From positions 2,306,001 through 2,370,000 of the forward strand of contig BSBK01000871.1 in NCBI GenBank assembly GCA_027943335.1: a stretch of 64,000 nt of DNA. The letters run 5' to 3'. Below are positions 12,231 to 23,370 of the stretch, in pieces. Source of the DNA: Chamaecyparis obtusa (Eukaryota > Streptophyta > Pinopsida > Cupressales > Cupressaceae). How positions within the stretch are numbered: position 1 is the stretch's first letter; every line of letters starts with the position of its first letter. The notes under the pieces were generated by a model. That model ran no database searches, was not told the origin of the DNA, and saw only the letters and a list, made by a program, of their open reading frames with translations. The translations under genes and the position numbers were made by a program.

Positions 12231-13723
12231 ATGATAGAGGAATTTGGAAATTCCATTTTCATTGGTGTATCATCAATCATAGGTGCATCTACTAATTGAT
12301 CAGAAATAACCTATCCTTTGATAGCTTTTTGTTCCGCATATTCAATGTAAAATTCACTTAAGAGAATGACCCATTTAGCTAATCTACCTATGACAGCAGC
12401 TTTGCTTAGAAGGTACTTGAGTGGATCAATCTTAGCTACCAAATGTGTGGTATGAGCTAACATATAATGTCTCAATTTCTATGATGAAAAGACCACAGCT
12501 AGACAAGCTTTCTCAATCATTGAATAGTTCTTCTCATATGCAACCAATGTTCTACTGATATAGTATATAGTTCTTTCCTTTTTGTTCTCATCATGTTGTG
12601 CAAGCAATGCCCCCAGTGATGTATCTGTAGTGGAGACATATAAGATCAAAGGCTTCCCTGGAATGGGAGGCATTAAGATAGGAGGACTTGATAGATACTT
12701 CTTGATATGGTTAAAGTTATTATCACATTCTTCATTCCATGCAAAGGTCACACCTTTATGTAATGTTTTTGTAAAAGGTTGTGATATGTCTACTAGCTGA
12801 GATATGAAGGGTCTGATAGATTGAACTCTCTGTTGCAATGTCCTCATTTGACTAATATTCTTTTTAGGTTGCATTTCCATGATAGCCTTTACTTTAGCTG
12901 GATCAACTTCAATTCCCTTCTTTGAAACTATGTATCCTAAGAGCTTTCCAGAAGTGACACCAAAAGCACACTTCTTAGGATTTAGTCTGAGACTAAATTT
13001 TTCCATTCTGTCTAGTATCTTGCTCATGTCATTTAGATGTTTAGCTCTAATCATAGATTTTGCTAAAGTATCATCAACATAATCCTCCATAGTCCTATGC
13101 ATCATGTCATGAAAAATAGAAATCATGGCTCTTTGATATGTAGCACTAGTATTTTAAAGCCCAAATGGCATTACATTCCAACAGAAGGTGCCCCATGCAC
13201 ATGTAAATGCAATTTTCTCTCGATCCTCTGGTGCAATTTTTATTTGATTATATCCAAAAAAACCATCCATTAAAGAATACATCTCAAATCCCACTGTCAT
13301 GTCCACTATCATATCAATGTTAGGTAATGGAAAATCATCCTTAGGGCATCCTCTGTTTACATCTATAAAGTTTGTGCACACTCTGATTGATTTATCTGGT
13401 TTTGACATAGGTACAATATTAGAGATCCACTCTGCATAGTCAATAACTCAGATGAATCCATCTTTTAGGAGCTTCTCTAATTAAGCTTTTACCAAGAGTG
13501 CAACATGAGAATGCATCTTTCTCAATTTTTGCTTGACAGGTTTGACATTTGGAGCTATAGACAAATGATGCATTATAAGATTAGGATCCAACCTTGGCAT
13601 ATCTGAATATTTCCATGCAAATTTGATCTTCTTCTCTGTTAGGAATGTTGAAATTTTTTGCTTCTCTTCTTCTGATAAAGATTGGTCTACATGAATGAAC
13701 TGTGGTTCTTCTGTTGTTCCCAA
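12231..13723 (-). pseudogene. E1 reverse transcriptase and first RNase H
   Basis: Reverse transcriptase motifs appear in order. PKDDFPLPNID is followed by the FGYNQIKIAPEDREKIAF block, then WGTFCWNVMPFGL and the catalytic YVDD box near 13080, which is intact. Next come GVTSGKLLGYIVS, the thumb and connection region, and an RNase H with LGALLAQH and ERTIYYISRTL. An in-frame stop follows MPFGL (about 13155), another lies at 12478-12480 where Q or C was likely, and a third sits before the RT core near 13480. The copy cannot make an uninterrupted enzyme, but the active-site box survives. Next downstream is the second RNase H and integrase. Confidence 0.87.
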
Positions 13724-14675
13724 GTTGATGGATTGAGTGGGCTCAATTAGAACTGGAGATCTATCCTATAAATGACTCAGAAGGACATCAAATATCTCAT
13801 CCATAGGTGCCTCAGAGAGGTTTCACCTTTAGATATGTCTTTTATTTTTACTTTTGTAGGTTCTAAGATTGCCACAAAGTGGTTTTCACCCTCAGAACTC
13901 CTTTTCTTTTTATTCTTATTCTTATTTTTCTGACTAAGATACTTGATGTTTGACTCCATCATGCTAACGCTCAGTTCACTGATGGAAGTCCTCATAGGCT
14001 CAACTACATTGAGGTAACAAGCAAGGGCATAGTCATTTGGGAAGGTATAAATACCATGGCTCAGATTTGTAACACAAGAACAATTACCTTTGAGGTGGAA
14101 GGGTTTCTTTTTAAAGCCTAAGCCAACAGTATCTTTGTTTGCCCTACCAGTATGTGAAATAGGTGTTATAAGACCTTCTTCTCTGACTCCTAGAGGTCCT
14201 TTACCTAAATATCCCATCTTAGCTATTAGTTTATCTCCTGGACCATATGTCTTAGAAGGGATTTTGGATAATGTAGAGTCATAAGTTGGAACAGCTTGAG
14301 ATTTAGGTTCATCCTTGTATAGCCATGTACACAGCTTCATCCTCTTCAAACTTAGGTGATATAGGTAGAGATGTCAAAGATAAGACTAGTTCTATAGTAT
14401 ATTCTCCCATACCATTTTCTTTGATATTGACCTCTTTTGTAAGGTCTTCCATTTTAGATGTGGATGCTTCTTTTGTTGGCTCAATGGAAGATTCTTTGTT
14501 ATTAGGCACAAGTTTATCTGCACCTTCCTTCAATGTATTGCAAGTGGTGGATATGTCTATTGGAATAGTGACCTCCACTCCTTCATAACGAAATTTTAAA
14601 CATTGGTGGAATGTAGAAGGAATAGCTTTCATTTCATGTATCCATGGTCTCCCTAGAAGAATGTTGTAAGCCAAA
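13724..14675 (-). pseudogene. E1 protease C-terminus and G-patch-like linker
   Basis: The segment begins with [14 protein letters not shown], the conserved end of the Tat protease, separated from its N-terminal half by the insert at 14681-17479. After an acidic spacer comes a G-patch-like block near 14170-14250: KLIAKMGYLGKG, a short loop with PLGVREEGLITPI, and a closing VGLGF. This spacing fits the G-patch consensus (MGY/W, GLG, G, PI, then GLG). The tail is Lys-rich. Two overlapping frames are used (14309-14704 and 13777-14349), so a frameshift lies near 14320. A comparable block in G2 (about 29660-29770) supports it as a real domain of these elements. Confidence 0.65.
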
Positions 14676-14757
14676 GGTAGTGTTACCCAAAAATTCCCTA
14701 TCATTCATTTTTGGCCACGGTCCTATTTTCCAAAGAAGTGCTCAAGTGTCAAAAATC

Positions 14758-14903
14758 CAGTGTGTTTTCTACCTTTTGGTCTGAAAACCCAGTGTGTTTT
14801 TGACCTTCTCTCTGAAGGCTCAGGATGTTTTCGACTTCCGGTCTAGAAATTCTCTATGTTTTCGACCTCCAGTTTGAAAACCTTTTGTGTTTTTGACCTT
14901 CAA
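14758..14903. repeat. Five-copy ~31-bp tandem repeat
   Basis: Degenerate unit of the form TGTGTTTTTGACCT followed by a variable half with TCTGAAAAC. Starts are at about 14759, 14791, 14822, 14853 and 14883. Confidence 0.75.
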
Positions 14904-14972
14904 GTGCACAACTCTGACCAGGTGGGTCCCAGTTCCTCAAAGCTGTGCCAGTGCAGTGAAAGATCCAATGAC

Positions 14973-16319
14973 TGTCACATGATCACATGGGATCTTCCGA
15001 TCTCATGAGATCATACGACAACTGTTGATGCGATATCAGCAAAGATCAGTGGTGAACCCAAGGTGAAGGTTGAGTTAAGGTTAAAATCAGGTCTTGCGGG
15101 CCCTAACATCTTACGATTGGTCGCATGATCGCATGGGCTCTTTCGAGCCCATGCGACCATGCAAAAAACTGTCAACGGTTTTAGTGGTGCTACCGGTGGT
15201 CATTGGGTAGCATCTTTCAGCTGGTCGCATGATCGCATGGGATTTTCTCATCCCATGTGCCCATGTGACTAACCATCTGTAGTTATGGGGGTTTATAGCC
15301 GGTCAACAGCCTTGAGCCAAGGTAATGACAAAGCTTGTAGTTTCATGCTAGTCGCATGGTCACATGCAGCTTCCTAACTGCATGCGATCATGTGACAAGT
15401 GGTCAGTGGGGCCTAAAGTTTCTGCATTGGTGCAAGTGTGACAAAGATCTACAATGGTCGTATGAGCTCATGGGATCTTCTGACCCCATGAGATCATGCG
15501 ACAACCATCTGATGGGAATCTACTGAGTTAGGTGGGTCTAATGCCAGGGGTTGCCGAGGTGTTGCTGACGAAGCGGTCGAAACAAATAAGAGATTGACAA
15601 GTGTCAAGTGGGCCTGAGGTCTTTTAAAAGGCAAGGCAGGTTAAAGCGTAGATGAATCCCATGGTTGTTGCTATACCGCTGAAAGAAGATGCATGATATT
15701 TAAAGGCAGTGGAATAATGTCGACCGTCCAATGCAGAGGGGTAGAAAAGAGATCTACGGTGGTCGTAAGATCTCATGGGATCTTTCAACCCCATAAGATC
15801 ATGCGCCCGCCGTTAGATTAGAATCTCAGTCAAGGCGGGCTCGGGGTTGGTTCGCGGTTGCGTGGCTAAGGTTTTCGCATGGTTGCTGGATGTGACCTGG
15901 GGTTAAGAAAACATCAAGTAGTTCAGCGACTAAGGAAAAAGTGAACCTAAGGTTATTTTTGCAGTCAAGCCATTAGCGGATAACATCTTTTGGTTGGTCG
16001 CATGTTCGCATGCGGATTCCTAACCGCATGCGCCCATGCGACAAACTGTTAGTGGTCAAGTAAAGTAGATTTTGGTAGAATGACATGGGCCCCATAGATG
16101 CAAGATCTACGGTGGTTGCATCTTTGCATGGGATCTTCTGATCCCATGCGATCATGCAACCACCATTGGATTCTCGGGGGTTTTCTTGTGGTGCTATCGT
16201 GGGGATGCTAAGGTGGCTTTCCTTGCGGGTCTAGGTGTCTTGCGTGGCTGAGTGGCAGATCCTAAAGGGCTTGTCACATGATCGCATGCAGCTTTCTAAC
16301 CATATGTAATCATGCGACC
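14973..16319. repeat. Nine interspersed ~47-bp quasi-palindromes
   Basis: Each unit has the form GTCGCATGATCGCATGGG, a short TCTTCTGA-like loop, and the reverse complement arm. Approximate places: 14973-15020, 15119-15165, 15223-15269, 15350-15397, 15456-15503, 15760-15809, 15995-16043, 16112-16163 and 16272-16319. Spacers are 50 to 260 bp and unrelated. Arms differ between units yet stay complementary within units. Confidence 0.8.
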
Positions 16320-17479
16320 AGTGATTATTTCAAAGGTGGTGCGGCCTTTTTTTTTACGGGCTTTCTTCTAAGGATAATGTGCGAAGCGGCAAGGTAGCTT
16401 AGAATTGAATTTTTGAGGACAGTTGCAGGTTGCGGAGTTAATGAAGGAGGTCTGGCTAGCCATCAAGGGTTGTTTCTTATCTCTATAGGGTATTGATCTA
16501 TGCATTCATGGCGAGGGTTTTTGGGTCCAGGTTGTTGTGTTTGCAGGCTGTTTGCAGTTGATGGATGGGTCATTTATCTGATCAGTTTTAATGTTACAGA
16601 AATATCTTTCATGATCAGATTTGATCGACCTAGGGTTTGATATTAAATTATAAATTTTTTAACCCTGGTTAATTTTGACTCCTACCTGCGTGTAGTTGAG
16701 TGATGTATATAATGTTTTTTTGGAGCTTGTAGAGCTCAGAATTTGCATTTTGTAAAAAGAAAGACTCTTTTCTTGGAAAACTATCTGTAGCATTTCTTCT
16801 TGCCCTTTGGTTTTCCACATCCTATAAATTCTCATTGATAATAAAAATATTGCAAAGCATTCTGTGACATTTTTTATGTCCCTGTGCTTCCTTGTTTGGC
16901 TTGTCTCTTATTGGATTGAAGTTTATGCATGTTTTCAATGGAAATTGGGGTTCCTAGTCCCTCTCACTTTCTGTGATTTTGTGTGTTACTCATTCTTATC
17001 TGATTTAGGTTTTTTGTGGGTATACTACAGCCCCTAGCAGCCTTGTCTCATTCCTACACCTAGTTGCAGAAAATGATGTTTGTTTGTAGGTCATAGGTTG
17101 AGCCTTTGTTTAGACCCTCCTATGAAATACTTATGCAGGCCCATCTAGTGAGTTGTAACTTATTAGACCTGATTCCTTCATTGGTTTCATCCCTCTATAT
17201 TGAGATCCAAACCCCAGTTTTGGTGCATCACCTAGTAGGTAGATTTGCTTTCTATTATTTCCCTTTCCAAGCATTCCTTCTATCTCTTTCCCTCAAAAGA
17301 ATTTAGTTTTCATGTTAAGAAGAAAATCAGGGTGATAATCCAAGAGGAACTAGCCTAGAATCTGGAGGTTTCATCTTGGTTAGCAAAAGGTCTCACAACC
17401 TTGAGATGATTCCCATGTTATACTGGATTATCAAGACTACGAGAGCTTGAGATCAGAGGTACAAATTTAGTGTATAACA

Positions 17480-17795
17480 GGTAGATCAAGAACTTGACAT
17501 ATAGTATCCCTGATAATCAGAGCTTCTCTGATAGGTAAGATAATGGTGCCTTTAGAAGATCTTTCTTGTTCATCATAGGCTTTTATAGTTATTTTCTTTC
17601 TAGGATCAATAGCCAATTTTGAAAATCCCAATTGTGTGACCAAGTTGTAAGAACAAATGTTTAGGCCAGCGCCCCCATCTATCAACACATGTTTGACTCT
17701 ACAGTTCTAGATCAAGACTTCTATATGCAAGGGCTGGTTATGTGGGTGACTCAAGGATTTGTCATCTTTCTCTGAAAAGGAGATATATTGCGGAG
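17480..17795 (-). pseudogene. E1 protease N-terminal half
   Basis: Aspartic protease of the gag-pol polyprotein. The active-site block is LIDGGAGLNIC (Asp kept), followed by LVTQLGFSKL, TIKAYDEQERSSKGTI and ending in QVLDLP at the insertion point of the 2.8-kb element. The remainder (LLGRPWIH) lies at 14640-14675. Upstream of the Asp, in-frame stops separate it from gag. Confidence 0.8.
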
Positions 17796-19835
17796 ATGTA
17801 AGATGTCCAACCATAGTTTGGAACTATCTAAACCAAGGTCGTTAGGAACATTGGATCCGAGCAAAGATTTGTCTAGAATAGCCCTATGAGCTAGAGATAG
17901 CCTCGTATCTTTAGGATTGGAGGATTTAGAAGCAGCCTTCTATTTGGAAATGGAAGAAAGATTGAAGGGAATCTTAGGGACATTTGATGAATCTTGGATT
18001 TGTCCGTTCAGATGTGCTTGAGCTTGTGATCGAGTAAGTGCATTAGCAGAAGGATGATCTCTATCTCTTTGCACAATTGTGATGACATTGCAATGCTCAG
18101 AGAGACCGGGTTCAACCATATTGATAACAACATTGTTTCCAGGGTAAGCATAATTGACCTTTGCCCCCATATTAGGCTAAGAAGATGAAATTTCTTGACC
18201 ATGTTTCAGAAATGGTTTTGTGAATGTTGTATGATCATTATTGCTCTTGTGATTGTCAATTGTGATGTCTCCCTTATCAATTAGATCTTGAATAGTATGT
18301 TTCAAGCGTAAGTAGTTATTAGTTTTGTGACCTTTATCCCGATGGAAATCACATGATTCATTCTCTCTCCACCACTTTGGTTTAGGGTCTAGATCAAATT
18401 GTCAGATCTCAGGCAAAGAGATGATGTTATTAGCTAGCAGAGTTCTCATACCTGATTCCAAGGATTCTCCTAGAGGAGTGAACTTTCATTTATTATTAGC
18501 GGACCAAGATTTGTATTCTGGCTTCTTTGGAGATGGTTCAGGCACCTTTTGTTTAGAAGCTTTGATGGCTTGGGTACCAATGGTTAGATTGAAAGCTGGT
18601 GCCTTTGATGGGGCATGGTTAGTATCAACAATGCCATCTATGATGATGCCTTTATTCTTGTTCTAGTTTTTGTTTTTGTCTTTAGAACTAGATCCTGATT
18701 CGTACTTGTCCTTTTGAAGTGTGATGTCTCCTTTTTTCACAAGTACCTTTTCAATTTTGATCACATTTTCTACCATCCTATCAAAAGATCTATGATAGTG
18801 CATTTGTAAAGGGTAGTTGATCTCTAGGACAAGATTATTGATGAAGATTTCCAGTTTCTCAGTTTCTGGAATAGGCCTAGCATATAGAGAGAATTTCTTT
18901 CTCCATCTCTTGAGAAATGTCAAGAATGGTTCTCTTGGATATTGTTTGAGATTGTAGATGTCGATCATGGTGACTGGATGTTGGATATTATAGGAGTATT
19001 TTTTATTAAAAAATTTGATCAACTCCTCAAAAGTTTTGATAGTGGAAGGCAATCTAGAGAACCAATGAATGGCTACTCCCCCTAGAGATCGAGGAAAGAG
19101 ACGCATCAGATAGGTTGGTTCGTGCATGAACTCCATAGATTGTGCACAGAATTCCTTGACATGATCTTGAGGATTAGAGTATCCATCATACTTATCATAT
19201 TTAGGCAGCTCCACTCTTTTTGGGAATGGTGGCATGTACAAGTCTTTGTCAAATGGAAAAGGACATAGGGCCTCCATGGAGAACTCCTTGGGTTCCTTTT
19301 CTTTCTCAAGTTTATTAAGTTTGACTTGCATGGAATGCATCTATTTCATCATAGCTATTAGTGGAGTTTCTTCCTCATGCATAATGATATCTTCAACATT
19401 AAAGTTGGGAGGAAATTTAGCTCCTTGATGAGCTAATTGTAAAAAGTATGCTTCTCTATCTTCTTTCAAGAAATGTTTCATCATTCTTTTGAAGTTGTCA
19501 TCATTTTGATACTGAGAAATTTCAGAAGGTGTAGGTTCTTGATCTATGCCCTGTTGAGATTGAGCTCTTTTAGAGCCATGGTTTGTCCCTGCTTGAGACA
19601 TGGTAGGAGTTTTAGGACTCCCTGGGATAGATTGAGGAGGATTTTTTTGATTACCTCTGCGAGTTGATGGTGGAGGAATGTAACCAGTTTTTAATCGAAA
19701 GTTCCCTAGATCATCGTCTTTGTAAAGACCAAAATTGTAGAGTTGTTCAAGAGTTGGACCTTGGATATGAGTCAAAGGTAAGGTATGAGATGCTTCTCCT
19801 GATTTCTTGTTAGAGGAAGCTCTAGTTTCCGCCAT
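17796..19835 (-). pseudogene. E1 gag
   Basis: Structural polyprotein of E1. I place the start at 19835 because the first residues (M-x-ETRASS) match the E2 gag start at 35852. An upstream in-frame ATG at 19853 would add six residues. The N-terminal 165 residues are Pro/Gln-rich. The retrotransposon gag (capsid) domain spans 18663-19340, with DKDLYMPPFPK, HVKEFC, LGGVAIHWF and RWRKKFSLYAR. Downstream, a degenerate nucleocapsid knuckle CDFHRDKGH lies near 18340, with its last Cys replaced by Tyr. A TAG at 19341-19343 (K-stop-M) is shared with E2 at 36338-36340, and further CAG-to-TAG-like stops follow near 18664 and 17938. Confidence 0.87.
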
Positions 19836-22105
19836 TAACCTTTGGTGATGCAAAAGAATAAGATGGAGACAACTGAAGAATGAATTGAATCAAGAAGATC
19901 AGATGATGCAACCTTGTCAAGGTTTGATTGATTGAAGCTTAGATTAGACTTAGGTGAAGGATAATATGCCCTAGATGTATGGGTAGATGCCCAAAAGATA
20001 GCGGACACAAGTTCACAACACTTAGCCATTTTGAAGATTGATTGAAGATTGATAGTTATGACAAGGTTTTGACACAAGATGAAAAAGACTCAAATCGATT
20101 AAATAGATGGCTGAATCAGATTCAAAAGGCCACTTTAGGAAAATGATTGGATTCTCAGTAGTTTCTACTCTATTCCTAACATAGTGATTTGTTTGATAGA
20201 TTCTAGAAATAGGCTGAAAAAGCTGGGTATCTGGCAATTTTTCATAATTTCTCAAACAAATTTCTACAGGCTCGTACGATAGTGGGTATAGCATGAAATG
20301 ACAATTGAAAAACTTGTACGACTATTGCAAAACTTGCATGATAGTTGATAGCAGGGTTTTTGACTTTTTGAATTAACTGGCAGCAAAACTCGTATGACAA
20401 TGTACCAACTACCATATGACAATCTGGGGGTTCTAAAATGACAATAGCCAAAAGTCATATGACTTTCTGACTTTACAAGATGACTTTTCACTCTAGAAAG
20501 GTGTTTGACATCAAATTTTGCAATTTTTGAGGTTTTCAATTTCAAATTATTCACAAAATTATTTGTCTAGATTTGAAGATTGTACCAGATTGATTCATTC
20601 TTAGTAACCAGATAGATAAAAAGGCACACAAAATAGCAAATAAGTGATTTCAAGCACGTCTAAAAATAATGAACAAGGGACAAAGCAACCCTGCACATGA
20701 ACAATCAAGTGACTGAATGTGCTAATCCCTAGGAGTGCTAACAGTGTATGTTCCAAAAAGTTTTGCAATAACGCACATATTCCTAGAAAATGAAAATTCA
20801 GCCTCACTAGGGTTTTTAGTAATGGTCTAACTCTGCAAATTTTGTGATCTCAAGAGGGCGAACTCCAATCCAGGCACACCAGAGTTTTGAGACAGTCCGA
20901 GAACTTAATCTTCAGGATCTACTAGGGAGATCTGACAACCTAACAAGAGACCACACCTATGAAGATTTCCTCCACAAGGACATTTATATAGCGGTTGTTG
21001 CTACCACAGTGAAAATGGCTATTACCACTTGAGGTTCTGTCAATGTGGTTGACCCAATTAAGGGAATGTCCACTACGGTTAACCCTCTCTAAAGGTGACT
21101 CACAAAAGATACCACATGGAGACTGGTTCCAGATTCAAGGATCTAAGTTTTTGATACTACCCAAAAAGGGAGTAGAGCATAGTCCTCTAGCCTTTTCACT
21201 TTTAACCAAAATAAAGAAGACAGATAAATCCGACACACTAAGACTAAGATTGTCTCACAAAGCTCTATGATGTCAACCACTTATGATCTATCAACCTCTC
21301 CAAAGAGAGAATGTATCAATCAAAAGTTGAAGACACACAAATCTAGTAGAATGTGAGACGCCCTCAATATCCCCCCTACCTACAAGGGTTCCTTCATTGA
21401 TAAGAGTTTCACTAGAAATCGACTCTCTCAAGAACCATGAATAGTGTTTATAGGGCCTATTTACTATGTGTAACAAAGATGCTGAAAAGAAAATCTATGT
21501 TCATTTTTAATAGCCCAAAATGAATTATGTTATATGAAAGCAATAAAAGGTCACACAAGCCTGACACATGAGATGTTCATTTTATTCCAAATTGAAACAT
21601 TATCAGCTGAGAAGATTATCTAAATTCCTCGCAATGCACTTAGTAGATTTTTTCCTATTTTTAGCAACTCTCGCGCTTTTCCCAATCAAACTCAGCAGAA
21701 ATCAATCAGAAACAACAAATTTCAATTGTTAATGTTAAAAACTAGTTGGAAAAGTCAAATCTAGAAATCAAATGTGGAAAACTAGTTGGAAAAGTCAAAT
21801 GATAATTGAAACCTGGTACTAAAACTTGTACGACAGTGGGTCACCTCCTAGATGATAATCCAGAAACTCGTACGACAATGGGTATCAGATCATACGACAA
21901 TCGAGCTTCCAAACAACATTATATTTTTGATGGTACAATCCTTGATCAAATCAACTATCGTACGACAGTGGATATCTCCTGGTATGAGTTTCTGATAAAA
22001 CTCATACAAAAATTGTATGGACAGAAATTAAAAATCGCAATTTGGAACAAAAAATGACAAGAAGATGATAGAAATTGATAAAATTTGAATGGAAACCCAT
22101 TTCAA
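19836..22105 (-). other. Untranslated leader of E1
   Basis: About 2.27 kb between the primer site and gag, conserved in E0 and E2. Two clusters of short repeats with the core TCGTACGA (or CATACGAC) followed by CAGTGGGT lie at 20262-20470 and 21826-22025. Nothing coding is supported; the small ORFs here are not preserved between copies. Confidence 0.75.
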
Positions 22106-22124
22106 GGCCCCACGGTGGGCGCCA
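22106..22124 (-). other. Primer binding site of E1
   Basis: Reverse complement reads TGGCGCCCACCGTGGGGCC, four bases inside the 5' LTR end. Same site in E0 (2254-2272) and E2 (33411-33429). Confidence 0.8.
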
Positions 22125-22128
22125 AAAA

Positions 22129-23365
22129 TGTGTGTGTGAATTTTGTACCTAGCTGTAGACACAACACTTCAGTAAAACATTAGAGGTTAGCAAAAATCAA
22201 AATCATGCAGTGAAATGGAAACTAATCTAACCAAGTGATTTACTGCCTTCTAGTAGATGTGAGTATGTATTCTCAGATTAGACCAAGATCAGTGACCTTG
22301 ATGACACCTAAACGAAGGATTTGAATGTATAATCTAGATATGAGATGAATGCAAATTAATCTATATTTTTAGTATTTTAGATGCAATAAGATGAAATAAA
22401 TTGTATGAAATCTATTCTAGATGAAAGAAAACTGATATGCAATGCAATCAATCTAACAATGATATGCTAAATATGAAACTAAAATGACAATATTGATCTC
22501 ACAAAAGTTGATTCGCAAGATTCTTCAGATACCAATTCACCAGCATAAGTTTGCAAAATTTTGAGATGATTTGTGAAGAGCCGAACCTTGATTTTATAGA
22601 AATCTAGGGCTTTGGAGATGCAAGAGAAAAGCCATAAATCACTCTTGATAAACTCAGGTTGATTTTTGAGTTAACAAGAAATTAAGAATATTTAATTCAT
22701 AAAAAATCATGCAAAAATAGCTTTTTGATTTAAATCAGAAGTTGAGATCAGCTTTCAACTCGAAAGAGAGTTGAGTTTATGTTTAAAACAACTTGAATTG
22801 ATTTTCTGATCTAAAGCTAAACTATTTTTTGGATGTGAATAATTAATATGAATTAATTAAATAAATAAAGTGATTTATCCTCAACTTAACTGATTTTAAA
22901 AATAAAACAATTGATTTATGGGTTAATCAATTATTAAATCAAACTTTTATTCAAAAACTATATCATTAAATTTGACAATTGACATTAATTAATTAAATAA
23001 GAATTTAATCAATTATTCATAAGATATTTGATTTATTGTCAGAATTAAATAATACAATTAGAATTGAATATAATTAAATCTAATTAAATAATTAAGTGGC
23101 AATATTAAATCTAATTAATTAAATATTCAGAATATTCAATTAATCAAACTTTAGGATAAATAAGATTTATCGCCAAATAATCATTAAATTAAAGATAATT
23201 AGGATAAATAGGAATAAAGAATATTCCCCGATGCAGAATTTATGATAATCAATTAAGATTTGATAATGTGCCGATGTGCCTTAGGTTAGGACTTTGATGT
23301 CGATTTCGTTCGATGTGTCGATATAGGAGGTTAATGAATCTATAGCCCATTTTTGGGGTATTACA
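22129..23365 (-). repeat. 5' LTR of E1
   Basis: E-family LTR, 1237 bp. On the + strand it ends GGTATTACA directly before GGAAG (23366-23370), the right copy of the target duplication. Confidence 0.93.
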
Positions 23366-23370
23366 GGAAG

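Larger units (their letters stand above)
14681..17479 (+). mobile_element. 2.8-kb LTR-like insertion splitting the E1 protease (probable solo LTR)
   Basis: The insert is exactly bounded by a 5-bp duplication GGTAG (14676-14680 and 17480-17484). It begins TGTTAC and ends GTATAACA, so it has TG...CA ends with near-inverted tips. Removing it joins the protease halves QVLDLP and [11 protein letters not shown]. It is markedly more GC-rich than its surroundings. Inside are a five-copy ~31-bp direct repeat (14758-14903), nine long palindromes (14973-16319), and near 16820 a CCTATAAATTC box followed by an A/T-rich stretch. No ORF has recognisable content. A solo LTR of an unusually long-LTR element is the simplest reading. 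The strand is uncertain and is assigned from the box near 16820. Confidence 0.8.
6011..23365 (-). mobile_element. E1: near-complete Tat-type Ty3/gypsy element with an inverted extra LTR end
   Basis: E1 reads on the minus strand: 5' LTR 22129-23365, primer site, leader, gag, protease (split by a 2.8-kb insert), G-patch-like linker, reverse transcriptase, RNase H, second RNase H, integrase, long 3' region with an antisense ORF, and 3' LTR 6861-8072. Beyond the 3' LTR lies an inverted partial LTR (6011-6860). The exact 5-bp duplication GGAAG (6006-6010 and 23366-23370) flanks the whole unit including that inverted piece. Domain order with two RNase H-like domains, the primer site type and the antisense ORF all fit the Tat lineage. 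All ORFs carry stops, so this copy is non-autonomous. Confidence 0.88.

Noticed and set aside
14973..16319. Regular palindromic repeats as a CRISPR array
   Set aside because: Repeats are not identical, spacing varies from 50 to 260 bp, there are no cas genes, and the context is a plant LTR-like insert.
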